Below are positions 16,837-24,612 of a stretch of DNA of 31,529 nt, piece after piece (position 1 is the first letter of the stretch; each line of letters starts with the position of its first letter). The translations under genes and the position numbers were made by a program. Source of the DNA: a virus. The stretch lies in IMG/VR virus record IMGVR_UViG_3300044530_001673, positions 1-31,529 of that record; one strand, 5' to 3'. Below the pieces are notes generated by a model, which was given only the letters and a program-made list of their open reading frames with translations, did no database searches and was not told where the DNA came from.

Positions 16837-17007
16837 TTAGTTTTTATAATCTTTGGCAAAAATCAAACCAATGCCAGCTGTAATGGCTGCGATGTGAGTT
16901 GAAAGATCGCCAATATGTCCTTCTTCAAGGAAAGATTTTGCGATCGTCCCTAGACTTGTTATGATTGTTACGATTCCGAGTGCGGTTGTTTTCCAGTTCA
17001 TTTTCAT
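16837..17007 (-). CDS. Holin-like small membrane protein
   Basis: A 56-residue protein. A longer in-frame version would begin at 17169, but its first 54 residues lie over the lipoprotein gene in another frame. The start chosen is ATG 17005-17007, overlapping the lipoprotein stop as ATGA; ATG two codons later is also possible. Residues 7-24 (TTALGIVTIITSLGTIAK) and 39-51 (IAAITAGIGLIFA) form two hydrophobic segments with a short polar loop, and the end reads AKDYKN. The 'AGIGLIFAKD' ending is frequent in small two-helix phage holins. It would form holes in the inner membrane that let the adjacent cell-wall enzyme out or trigger lysis. Confidence 0.7.
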   Translation of the reverse strand: MKMNWKTTALGIVTIITSLGTIAKSFLEEGHIGDLSTHIAAITAGIGLIFAKDYKN

Positions 17008-17159
17008 TTTTTTGTTCCTGTTGGTTCGGGCAGCTCGTAAGTGAACCGACCGTATTGTGTTTCTAGGGAGATTCCGAGCGTAGTGCATCCAGCTAGAAAA
17101 ATAGAACCCAAAGCTAAAAATAAAAGAGATATAATTCCTAGTGCCATTTTCTTTTTCAT
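17004..17159 (-). CDS. Small lipoprotein, possible outer spanin (Rz1-like)
   Basis: A 51-residue protein. The frame runs from ATG 17157-17159 to TGA 17004-17006. It begins MKKKMALGIISLLFLALGSI and continues to FLAGC, a clear lipobox with the lipidated cysteine at 25. The mature part is only 27 residues (CTTLGISLETQYGRF, then YELPEPTGTKK). Signal peptidase II would cut before C25 and the product would sit in the outer membrane. It overlaps both neighbours by ATGA junctions. Placed between a membrane/coiled-coil gene and a holin-like gene, it is a candidate o-spanin; it is short for that role and not markedly Pro-rich, so 'phage lysis-region lipoprotein' is the safer name. Confidence 0.72.
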   Translation of the reverse strand: MKKKMALGIISLLFLALGSIFLAGCTTLGISLETQYGRFTYELPEPTGTKK

Positions 17160-17470
17160 AAAGTGTCAAGCCTTTTCTCGATGCGCTCCATTATTGTTGT
17201 GTTTTTTGATATAGTTGAATGTGCAGTTGCAATAACATCAAGAAGTTCTTTGTTGTTTTGCTTAAGATGGCTAACAAATTCGTTATTCTGACGCTCAAAC
17301 TTTTCTTGCTGGTTATCTATTCTATTCTGAAGATCGTCAAATCTCCTCGTAAAGAATTTTGCCATCATCACTACAAAAATAATTCCTATCCCTAGCAATG
17401 CCACAAACATCCATCGGTCATTTTGATTTGATGCGTAGGTTATTGCTTCCGCAAACTGATCCATATTCAT
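17156..17470 (-). CDS. Membrane/coiled-coil protein, inner-spanin-like
   Basis: A 104-residue protein with one membrane helix at residues 20-40 (WMFVALLGIGIIFVVMMAKF), followed by positive residues (TRRF) and a long charged coiled coil to the end (DDLQNRIDNQQEKFERQNNEF...). One membrane helix plus a coiled coil resembles i-spanins (Rz), which link inner and outer membranes at the end of lysis. The positive charge after the helix, however, would favour a cytoplasmic C-terminus, opposite to Rz, so a role as lysis regulator or holin partner is also possible. Its stop overlaps the start of a lipoprotein gene (ATGA), the Rz/Rz1 arrangement. A second ATG at codon 3 is an alternative start. Confidence 0.6.
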   Translation of the reverse strand: MNMDQFAEAITYASNQNDRWMFVALLGIGIIFVVMMAKFFTRRFDDLQNRIDNQQEKFERQNNEFVSHLKQNNKELLDVIATAHSTISKNTTIMERIEKRLDTL

Positions 17471-17471
17471 T

Positions 17472-20400
17472 TTAGCTAATTGTCAAAGTTGATGTTGTTT
17501 TGTTGTAAGACCCTGTTCTTCCTGTTGCACCAGTTAGTGCGACAGTTGTGTATGTGTTTGTCGTATCTGCAGGGAAGAATTTCCAAGTTGATCCAATGGC
17601 AGGGATTCCTCCTGTAAAAGTTACATTGAGTGTAGTTCCTGCTGTAAAACTTCCTGTTGCAGTTATTGCTCCGCTTACTACAGACCTTGTGAGCGTTCCT
17701 GCGCTTATCGTCGTAGAGCCATTATAGACATGCGCAAGATTGCCAAGATTTAGCGTTCCTGCATCAACTTTTGTAAGAGAAGAAAGCCCAGAAGTCCCTG
17801 TTGTTGAAATTACACCAGTAAGTGTTATTATTCCTGCACCTCCAAATGTAAGTGGTGCAGCAGCACCCGCAAGAAGCGATTCGTTTCTTGTTATTCCATT
17901 TATGGTCAAAGTTAATGTTGATGCGCTTGCTATTCTGTTTGATGTGCTGCTGCCAACTCGAAGCACTCCAGACCCTATCGTGTTGCTTAATGCCGTGTTA
18001 TTCAGTGCGCCTTGATTTGAAACTCCATCACCAGAAATTGTTGTGAGTTTTGAGAATGTTCCGGCAACTGCAGGTTGAATTTGGAGAGTTGCTCCACTGC
18101 CAACAATAACTTCAGATGATGTTCCGAAAGACAACAGGGATGTAATTCTTAAAATTCCTTGCAGGACGGATGCCGATCCTGTGTAGTTGCTCGTTGTTCC
18201 AGAAATAGTCAAAGTTCCTGCACCAGTCTTTTGGAGAGTTCCGGTTGTTAGTGCTATTTGCCCACTAGAAACAATTTCTGCTCCCGCCGCAGTCGTTAAA
18301 ATTAAATTCCTTGTTGCTCCAGTGATTGTTCCTGAAATTGTAAAAATTCCAACAGAAGAACCTATCGTTGAATCTGCATTAAGCGTTATTGCTCCAGAAA
18401 ATGTGTTATTTCCAGAACGATTAAGCAATGATCCTTCAGCAGTTGACCCAATTCCACTGATGGCAATGGCTCTTGCAAATGTTATTGCTCCTGAAATTTC
18501 AAGTTGTCCACTTGGTGCAACAGTTATTGCTCCTGCTGTTCCCAAAGCTGAAGCATTTGAAATTCTAACAGCTCCAGAATTTACTGAAGTGGCTCCAGTG
18601 TAAGCATTCGCAGCACTAAGGATTATTGTCCCTATTCCAGAACAAATAATTCCACCAGTTGTTAGTGTGATTATTCCAGAGAGAGTTAAATTTCCAGCAC
18701 CAAGGAGCGTAAGAGTTCTTGTGGCGCCATTAACAGCTCCTGAAATTGTTAATGCTCCTGCTATGCTATTGATGCTCGCGTTTGCAGCCATCGTGATAGC
18801 TCCTGACATTGAATTTGTGCCAGATAAATTGGCAATGGCACCATCGCTGGCAGGACCAGTTCCGGAAATTGTCAATGGCTCGGCAGCAAGCGTAATTCCA
18901 CCTTGAATTTGAAGTGATCCGCCAGAATTTACAGTCGTTGCAGTGGCTATTGTTCCGAGTGCTGCAGCATTAGCAACTATAAGGTATCCTGCATTGATCG
19001 AGGTGGTGCCTGTAAATGTGTTTGCTCCACTTAGAGTCCAAATCCCTGCCTCAGACTTTACGATTGATATAGTGGCTGTTCCTGTGGCAGGAGCTGTGAC
19101 TAAATTATCTCGAATTATCCCAGAAATTACTCCTTGGCCTGTCCCAGCAAGAGTTAAAGTTCTGTTTGCGCCTGTGCCTGAAGTTTTATTTGTCTGGGTA
19201 TTAAAATTAGTCGCGGCGAATGTCAAAATTCCAGAGCCATTAGCTTTAATTATAGCTCCGCCAGTGTCCCCCGACGCGCCTACGTCTGCACCTATCTGGA
19301 CTGTTCGATTTGAAGAATCTCCAGATCCAACATAAATTAAGGCAGCTGTGACTCCAGCATGCCCAATTTGAATCGCTCCAGCAAAACCCGCTCCAACAGA
19401 AGAAGGTACGCCGTAATTTTTTATCGACGAGACCACGCAATTTGCATCTCGCAACTGAAGTCTTCCGGTATAGGAATTTAAATTATTTAACAAGAATAAA
19501 GTTCCATTTCCAGTATTTTGCAAAACGTCGGTTGCGCCAGAAATCAAACCCGTTATAGCTACTGTGGAATTGTTAGAAAGTCGGAAATCAATATTGCCGT
19601 TATTGCCACTTGTCACATTTCCTTGAATCGTTAAACTACCTAACGCGCACAAAAATCTAAATCCAGTAGACGAAGTTATTGCTCCTTGAATTGTGCTCGT
19701 TCCAGATGCACTTCTTATTGCTCCTCCTGCAGACAACCCAACTCCTTCAGCAGAAATATTGTTTGCGAGTATAACATTGTTGATAATTTCAAGAGTTGCT
19801 CCTGAAGAGACCGCAACATTTGAAGTTCCAAGAGACGAGGAATTGGTAATTTTAATTGTCCCAGCTTGAATAAGCAGATTCCCAGAAAATATGTTTGTTG
19901 CAAACAACTCGATAAGTCCTGGCCCTAATTTTCTAAATTTTCCTGCTCCAGAAACAACTCCATTTAAAGCAAGTGTTGCTGCGGAGTTAGAAACATCAAT
20001 AGCTCCACCTTGATTGTCGAAAAGGATTTGTTTGTTAGTCGTGTTGCCTGCTCCAGTATAAAGCAAAGTTCCTTCAGTTGTGCTTCCAATTTTTATTGGC
20101 TGAATTCCTGGACCAAGTTGTCCATTGACTCCTTCGGAATTGAAATTTGAGACGGAAATAGTTCCTTCATCTATTGAAACTTGACCTGTAAATGTATTCG
20201 TTCCAGAAAGGACAAGAATATTTACTCCTAATTTTTTAAGCCCTATGCTTCCTGCTCCTGTCCCTGTAGAGTCAGGAATTACATTTGAAAGAGTAAATGT
20301 TCCACCAGCAGCATTTTTTGTGTCAAATGCTATAATTGATCCGGCTTTAAAACCATTATTGGAGATTGATGTAAAAAGATTTGTAACTATGGAAGAAATT

Positions 20401-21287
20401 TCAGAAGATGTAAATTCGCCTGTCCCTCCAACAAACAAACAAAGTGTTGCTGCAGAATTTACGATTATTTTTTCTTTTAGCCAATTTATTGTTTGGCCAT
20501 TATACAAGGAAACAATTTTTTCAAAAGTGATGTTTCCAGACGACACTTGTATTATGCCAGAATTTATATTCGTCCCAGCCAAAAATGTTCTGTTTGTTCC
20601 AGACTGGAAAATGTTTCCTGATCCTGAAATTGGACTTGGGACTCTTATGTTCGTGGATCCTGAAAAAGTTAAAATTCCAGCATTGACAATGGCCGATGTT
20701 GTTAAATCAGCAAAGGTGAGTTGAGAAATGTTTAATTTTCCGCCAGAAATGACTATCGTCTGTCCAGTATAAGTGTTATTTTTATTCAGAATAACGTCTC
20801 CAGAGACGCTAAGGATGCCTGTCCCAGAAATTATTCCAGAAAATGTCTGTTGTGTTGGCGTTGCAACAGAAAATGTTGCTGAGTTTATTACATTTGCCGA
20901 ATAATTCCCATTTCCAAGCGATCCGGTTGCAATTTCAAGAACACCTTCGGTAATTTCTGTAATTCCAGAGTACGAATTTATTGCTTTTAGGGATAATTTT
21001 CCAGTTCCAATTTTTTTGAATGTTCCGGCTCCTATTATTTTTTGCTGTATATCGGAATCCAGCGCGTATCCGGATATAAACGATATAGGAACTCCATTTG
21101 CATTTGTCAGATTCAATGACTGGCCAGCAAATCCATTGATAAATGTCATCAAATTTGTATTCCGAATTGTCAACTCGACAAGATTGCGGAATATTGAAAC
21201 ATCGACAAATCCACCTATTGAAGTAGAGAAGGATCCGAAATCAATTTTGAGAATTCCATTTGGATTTTGAATTGAAACGGATTGCAT
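17472..21287 (-). CDS. Giant autotransporter-type beta-repeat virion protein
   Basis: A 1271-residue protein made almost wholly of repeats. Residues 1-95 form a distinct non-repetitive head without a signal peptide. From about 96 onward come many copies of a unit such as GTGKLSLKAINSYSGITEI, ISGTNTFTGQVSIDEGTISV-like and GANTFTGTTSINAGYLIVA-like strands, matching the autotransporter-associated beta-strand repeat (PATR, TIGR02601) by pattern. The C-terminus (GSTWKFFPAD...YNKTTSTLTIS, about 1230-1271) is the usual capping end of these passengers, but there is no outer-membrane barrel. It should fold as a long beta-solenoid, probably an adhesive fibre. It follows the LamG protein and precedes lysis genes. 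A bacterial passenger domain taken over as a virion fibre is the likeliest origin. Confidence 0.78.
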   Translation of the reverse strand: MQSVSIQNPNGILKIDFGSFSTSIGGFVDVSIFRNLVELTIRNTNLMTFINGFAGQSLNLTNANGVPISFISGYALDSDIQQKIIGAGTFKKIGTGKLSLKAINSYSGITEITEGVLEIATGSLGNGNYSANVINSATFSVATPTQQTFSGIISGTGILSVSGDVILNKNNTYTGQTIVISGGKLNISQLTFADLTTSAIVNAGILTFSGSTNIRVPSPISGSGNIFQSGTNRTFLAGTNINSGIIQVSSGNITFEKIVSLYNGQTINWLKEKIIVNSAATLCLFVGGTGEFTSSEISSIVTNLFTSISNNGFKAGSIIAFDTKNAAGGTFTLSNVIPDSTGTGAGSIGLKKLGVNILVLSGTNTFTGQVSIDEGTISVSNFNSEGVNGQLGPGIQPIKIGSTTEGTLLYTGAGNTTNKQILFDNQGGAIDVSNSAATLALNGVVSGAGKFRKLGPGLIELFATNIFSGNLLIQAGTIKITNSSSLGTSNVAVSSGATLEIINNVILANNISAEGVGLSAGGAIRSASGTSTIQGAITSSTGFRFLCALGSLTIQGNVTSGNNGNIDFRLSNNSTVAITGLISGATDVLQNTGNGTLFLLNNLNSYTGRLQLRDANCVVSSIKNYGVPSSVGAGFAGAIQIGHAGVTAALIYVGSGDSSNRTVQIGADVGASGDTGGAIIKANGSGILTFAATNFNTQTNKTSGTGANRTLTLAGTGQGVISGIIRDNLVTAPATGTATISIVKSEAGIWTLSGANTFTGTTSINAGYLIVANAAALGTIATATTVNSGGSLQIQGGITLAAEPLTISGTGPASDGAIANLSGTNSMSGAITMAANASINSIAGALTISGAVNGATRTLTLLGAGNLTLSGIITLTTGGIICSGIGTIILSAANAYTGATSVNSGAVRISNASALGTAGAITVAPSGQLEISGAITFARAIAISGIGSTAEGSLLNRSGNNTFSGAITLNADSTIGSSVGIFTISGTITGATRNLILTTAAGAEIVSSGQIALTTGTLQKTGAGTLTISGTTSNYTGSASVLQGILRITSLLSFGTSSEVIVGSGATLQIQPAVAGTFSKLTTISGDGVSNQGALNNTALSNTIGSGVLRVGSSTSNRIASASTLTLTINGITRNESLLAGAAAPLTFGGAGIITLTGVISTTGTSGLSSLTKVDAGTLNLGNLAHVYNGSTTISAGTLTRSVVSGAITATGSFTAGTTLNVTFTGGIPAIGSTWKFFPADTTNTYTTVALTGATGRTGSYNKTTSTLTIS

Positions 21288-21295
21288 TTTTTAAA

Positions 21296-22108
21296 TTAAG
21301 GAGCCGAATTTTTATACGGATGTCCTGCTGGAAGGTCTGCTTGCATTCCCCACTTCCAAGCCAAATATCCTTCGACAATCTCGGCATTAGAATTGCTGGC
21401 AAATGCAACAATCTCAGCAATAAAACCAGTCATGTCCAAACTTTCAGTTTCATTGTGTCCGAATTGCATAGTTGTGAAAGAATTTGTTCCGACATTGCCA
21501 GAATTCCTTTGAGTTCCATTCACTCGCCACAAACTCTGTGGCCCATTAAATCTGGGCAAAAGCAAATGCGCCTGATCTCTATTTGATATTGTGCCAGAGG
21601 GAAGTGTTTGATTAACTCCAGCACTTGATCCGCCAAGAATCTCAAATATATTAGAAGCATTTAATCGCAAAGACATTCTTTGTCCAGTAGTTGATGAATT
21701 TGTTCCAGCCAAAAGGAATGATCCTGAAGCGGAAGCCGCATCAAATCGAGCAATGATTGCAATGTTTAATGGCGTTGTAGATTGACTATAGGTAAATGAA
21801 TTGTTGTCAAGACAATTATTCCCAGTCCATGCAAATACATTTCGGCCATTTAGAGTTCTTGTTCCTGTCAATGGGCCAGGATTTGCGCCGTCTCTTGTAA
21901 GTGTCCGATTGTTGCCAGACTTGTCTAAAACCTGCGTGACTTGAGTTCCTGAAGCAGTGATTGTTGATGCGTCTGACGGATCATACCAAAAAACTGTAGA
22001 AATCTCAGATGGGCTCCATAGCGGCCAGACTCGAGTGTTGCCGAGAAAAGCTCTCGAAACAGAAGTTGAGCCAATTTTTAATTGCGTTGCATCGATTAAT
22101 TTTGGCAT
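21296..22108 (-). CDS. LamG-like jellyroll virion protein
   Basis: A 270-residue protein. Residues 1-30 (LIDATQLKIGSTSVSRAFLG...VWP) form the short phage tag 'KIGsxxVxKxYLGxxxVWP' found at the front of many fibre and adhesin proteins. The rest is beta-rich, beginning FWYDPSDASTIT with 'LDKSGNNRTL', and ends with EGYLAWKWGMQADLPAGHPY (246-265), the conserved end of LamG/concanavalin-like jellyroll domains in phages and marine bacteria. Such domains bind glycans. No signal peptide is present, as expected for a virion protein. Gene order (after capsid, before the large repeat protein) suggests a surface adhesin on head or tail. Confidence 0.75.
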   Translation of the reverse strand: MPKLIDATQLKIGSTSVSRAFLGNTRVWPLWSPSEISTVFWYDPSDASTITASGTQVTQVLDKSGNNRTLTRDGANPGPLTGTRTLNGRNVFAWTGNNCLDNNSFTYSQSTTPLNIAIIARFDAASASGSFLLAGTNSSTTGQRMSLRLNASNIFEILGGSSAGVNQTLPSGTISNRDQAHLLLPRFNGPQSLWRVNGTQRNSGNVGTNSFTTMQFGHNETESLDMTGFIAEIVAFASNSNAEIVEGYLAWKWGMQADLPAGHPYKNSAP

Positions 22109-22413
22109 TACGGGATGACTATATAAAGAGTGTTTGGATCAGGCGATCCTGGCATGGCCGTAACTCTTTCAATTTTAGCAACACCACTCACATTTTGAAC
22201 TGCATTAACATCTGCAGCAGTTAGAACAACTGCCCCAGTCTTTGTGTTAACAGAACTTACAGTCCCACCACCTCCAGCAGTAGCCTGTTCGATGGCTACA
22301 ATGAGCAACCTTCGCCACTCAGCAGTGTCCAAAATGGGAGGAATTTCAGACGGATCAATACCTGCAGCAAGCAGTGTAAGTTTGCGGAATTCAGCTGTGT
22401 CGATAGCACTCAT
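22108..22413 (-). CDS. Small head-fibre-like protein
   Basis: A 101-residue protein. Residues 4-42 contain a short internal repeat (DTAEFRKL... and DTAEWRRL...) about 25 residues apart, probably helices. A glycine hinge (GGGG, 47-50) leads to VSSVNTKTGAVVLTAADVNA (52-71), the 'SVNGKTGxVxLTAxDVGA' motif found in many phage fibre and head-fibre proteins (Phage_fiber_2-like). The C-terminus, PGSPDPNTLYIVIP, is the short strand often seen at fibre joints. It is the first gene after the capsid terminator, so it may be a head fibre or decoration protein. The TAA overlaps the next ATG by one base. No Shine-Dalgarno is visible. Confidence 0.62.
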   Translation of the reverse strand: MSAIDTAEFRKLTLLAAGIDPSEIPPILDTAEWRRLLIVAIEQATAGGGGTVSSVNTKTGAVVLTAADVNAVQNVSGVAKIERVTAMPGSPDPNTLYIVIP

Positions 22414-22428
22414 GTTGTATATAAAATT

Positions 22429-22461
22429 TAGCCACAGAGAGGTTTGAACTCTCTGTGGCTA
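22429..22461 (-). terminator. Terminator-like hairpin after the capsid gene
   Basis: A perfect 13-bp stem, TAGCCACAGAGAG paired with CTCTCTGTGGCTA, encloses a 7-base loop. It begins 12 bases after the capsid stop. On the transcribed (minus) strand the stem is followed by AATTTTATATAC, a short U-containing tract. The position mirrors the T7 Tphi terminator behind gene 10. The U-tract is imperfect, so it may be a partial terminator that lowers expression of downstream tail genes, or an mRNA-stabilising 3' hairpin. Confidence 0.75.
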
Positions 22462-22473
22462 GTTTGATTTAAC

Positions 22474-23685
22474 TTACAGACCAGTCGAAGAGCTGCCTAC
22501 GCATTCCTCAAGACCAGTGTTGAAGGTGCAACGCTTGTAAGCAAACGGAACAACAGCATGTGGACGGATCGGCTGATAAGCACGGCTGATCTGGTAGATG
22601 TGTTGACCGAAGTCAAGGAACAAGTTGCAATCGTTATCACGCTGAGCAACCCACTCGAGTTCACCCATCGCGAGCTGCGGAGCGAACTTGAAAGTTCCTT
22701 CGCCAGAGTAACGCTCAGGAGTCAGACGCGAGAAGCTGTCACCAGCAACCACAAATCCAATCTCATAGTTAGCGTTAATCCAAGCTGGATTGCGACGAGC
22801 TCCACGGCCATTGGAAACAGTAACACCAATCTCAGGCTCGATAAGGACAGGACGTCCTTGGCCATCAAAGGTATTAAAGCGCAGTGGCTGAGAGTCAACG
22901 CCGAAAGCAAAACCGCGATAACCTTGGAACTGATAGCCAGTCAAAGCATCGTTTCCGAGCTTGAACGAACCAGCAGTAACATAGTTGAGGTCTTCTTTGA
23001 CATCGGCATCATTGCGGAAAGCCTCAACTTGGTCAATCGAAGCGATCACCATAAAGAAGTCACCAGCAGAGGTGCCAAATGGCTCAGCAAGCAGATCTTC
23101 GCGAAGGAGCGATCCGAGCTTGTAGAGAGTTTTGAAATTCATCTGCGCATCAGGGAGCGCATTGTAGAATTTCGTGTCAATGGCCTGAGACTCGCCAGTG
23201 ACAAGAGTGTCAAAGGAAAGACCCTTTTTGGCCAAGAACTTTACACCAGAGCGATTCAAAAGAGTCGCACGGATATCAGAGTTCATGATTTGGAGGATGC
23301 CTTTTTCCAAAGCCATCTGGGCTTGGAGATATGCACCTTTGAACGCAGTGCGCGAAGTTTTTACGCAGACACGAGGACCACGACCACGCAGAGACTGCAG
23401 TTGGTAGGTATACTCGGTAGAGCCAACTTCGTCAGCATCAGCACCAGTTCCACAAAGCGTGACATCATCGCTGAATGTCGGATTTGCGAGGCTGGACTGA
23501 AGAACTGCTCGTTCTTGAACAACAGAGCGGACAACATCCGAGACATTCGGAATCGTTCCACCCTTGAGGATATTCATGTAAGGAGATTTGCGAGCAAGAA
23601 CCTTGCCAATCTGTCCTACAATTCGGTTTGTGTCTTTTGCGGCGAAATTTTGAACCGCAGACAAGTCAATACAATCGTTTGCCAT
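22474..23685 (-). CDS. Major capsid protein
   Basis: A 403-residue protein without membrane or signal segments, downstream of the portal and scaffold genes and isolated between a long leader and a strong terminator-like hairpin, as expected for the most abundant virion protein. The N-terminal 40 residues (LSAVQNFAAKDTNRIVGQI...) are helical and the body is mixed, consistent with an HK97-type shell protein, but I cannot show the fold from sequence. Codon use is strongly biased: from 22558 to the start no TTA, CTA or TCA codon occurs, which leaves a 396-codon open frame on the opposite strand. That fits high expression. Cysteines near both ends (C5, and C388/C397 region) are notable. The function call rests on position, size and bias. 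Confidence 0.82.
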   Translation of the reverse strand: MANDCIDLSAVQNFAAKDTNRIVGQIGKVLARKSPYMNILKGGTIPNVSDVVRSVVQERAVLQSSLANPTFSDDVTLCGTGADADEVGSTEYTYQLQSLRGRGPRVCVKTSRTAFKGAYLQAQMALEKGILQIMNSDIRATLLNRSGVKFLAKKGLSFDTLVTGESQAIDTKFYNALPDAQMNFKTLYKLGSLLREDLLAEPFGTSAGDFFMVIASIDQVEAFRNDADVKEDLNYVTAGSFKLGNDALTGYQFQGYRGFAFGVDSQPLRFNTFDGQGRPVLIEPEIGVTVSNGRGARRNPAWINANYEIGFVVAGDSFSRLTPERYSGEGTFKFAPQLAMGELEWVAQRDNDCNLFLDFGQHIYQISRAYQPIRPHAVVPFAYKRCTFNTGLEECVGSSSTGL

Positions 23686-23904
23686 AATATTTACAATTTG
23701 AGTTTGTGCTTTGTGATGCTGTTAGGCATCGTTGAGGTTGAATTTTGATGGAAAATTCCATCACTACTTTTCGTCCTCGGCACGCTAGGACTTTGTTGCG
23801 GCCAGTCTGCAGCAGCAGGTCTGATGCTCACCAATTGCTATCGGCAATCACTCGTAATCATCGAATCGTCCTATATTTTGATATCGTCAAGGAAAATATT
23901 TAAT
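23686..23904 (-). promoter_or_regulatory. Capsid gene leader with several inverted repeats
   Basis: This 219-base gap is the longest non-coding stretch in the window. It precedes the most expressed structural gene. I see four short inverted repeats: 23715-23730 (GATGC/GCATC), 23747-23762 (GATGGA/TCCATC, loop AAAT), 23773-23791 (GTCCT/AGGAC) and 23834-23848 (ATTGC/GCAAT). TAGGAC at 23786-23791 can alternatively pair with GTCCTA at 23868-23873. A TTGACG (minus strand, 23885-23890) could be a -35 box, but no good -10 is at the right distance. There is no Shine-Dalgarno before the capsid ATG. A capsid promoter and/or structured 5' leader is inferred. Confidence 0.45.
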
Positions 23905-24612
23905 TTATAAAATCTTTTTTCTAACAAGATCAATTGCTGTGTCGTCTTTTACGCCATGCAACCAAACGCAGTGTGTTTTTACAAGGCCATCAAATTCTTT
24001 TTCTGTTAAATCTTTTTTTCTGTAAAGATTCTGTATTGTTTTTATTTTTTTCCATCCAGCCTTTTCAAATTCATCTGCGAACCAAGTGTCCCAAGCACGT
24101 GTTTCAGAACAACCAATAATCTTTGGGCTTATTCTTGAGACCATAGGATGGAACATTGCATTGCCATTGATGTGTCCAATTTCGTGCTCTCCACTATCGT
24201 GCCAGCACCCTGCGACAGAATAATCCTTGTCCCATTCTGCGATTAATTTTTCTTGCCAGTCTTTTGCGATCGGCAAAGCATCAACCTCAGTTGTTAAAAT
24301 AAATTTATAGTTCCATTTCTTCTTCGTGTGCTGATTTGCTGAATGATCCATAAGATCGCACCAAACTCCATTAGACCCACCAGGAAAACCAACCTCACGA
24401 CGTGCAGACCTATGCACGTGGACTGTCTCGAAACTCTCAGCCAATATATTTTCTAATTTTTTGTTCGCTGGACAATCCCTGCGATAAACAACACAGCAAT
24501 CTGCATGATCAAAATGCTGGTCTCCTGCAAAATCAGAAAGCAATCTTGCTATCTTTATTGCTTGTGGGATTTCGTCTTGATAAACTTGCAGTGCGTATAG
24601 GAATGTTTTCAT
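23905..24612 (-). CDS. Putative glycosyltransferase-like protein
   Basis: A 235-residue protein starting MKTFLYALQVYQDEIPQAIKI. YKFILTTEVDALPIAKDW (residues 102-119) looks like the DxD strand with the variant E-V-D; GHINGNAMFHP (146-156) resembles the acceptor loop of GT-A enzymes ('NGNaaY/F'), AWDTWFADEF (173-182) would be the catalytic acidic helix, and CVWLHGVKD (215-223) has the late His. It is the last gene of the modification cassette; its ATG overlaps the upstream stop. A weak AAGAAA precedes the start. After its stop comes the 219-base capsid leader. Similar proteins are common in environmental phages, but the substrate is unknown. Confidence 0.7.
   Translation of the reverse strand: MKTFLYALQVYQDEIPQAIKIARLLSDFAGDQHFDHADCCVVYRRDCPANKKLENILAESFETVHVHRSARREVGFPGGSNGVWCDLMDHSANQHTKKKWNYKFILTTEVDALPIAKDWQEKLIAEWDKDYSVAGCWHDSGEHEIGHINGNAMFHPMVSRISPKIIGCSETRAWDTWFADEFEKAGWKKIKTIQNLYRKKDLTEKEFDGLVKTHCVWLHGVKDDTAIDLVRKKIL

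Noticed and set aside
17007-17169. N-terminal extension of the holin-like protein (start at 17169)
   Set aside because: It covers the lipoprotein gene, which has a clear lipobox and ATGA junctions on both sides; the ATG at 17007 gives a normal small holin.
17740-20724. Several plus-strand ORFs of 80-160 codons over the PATR-like gene
   Set aside because: They are Val/Pro/Ala-rich mirror frames of a repetitive coding sequence and have no independent features.
17472-21287. CRISPR array or DNA tandem repeat in the repeat-rich gene
   Set aside because: The repeats are degenerate at DNA level, lie in one continuous reading frame and encode beta-strand units; there are no regular spacers.
22558-23748. 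Long plus-strand ORF of 396 codons as a real gene
   Set aside because: It is the codon-register antisense of the capsid gene, its protein resembles nothing I know, and its openness follows from missing TTA, CTA and TCA codons in the capsid gene.
23868-23890. Sigma70-type promoter before the capsid gene
   Set aside because: TTGACG is present but no acceptable -10 box lies 16-18 bases downstream; left as a weak possibility in the leader entry.
23763-23904. tRNA or tRNA-like gene in the capsid leader
   Set aside because: No T-arm consensus or complete cloverleaf can be drawn; only short 5-7 bp stems are seen.
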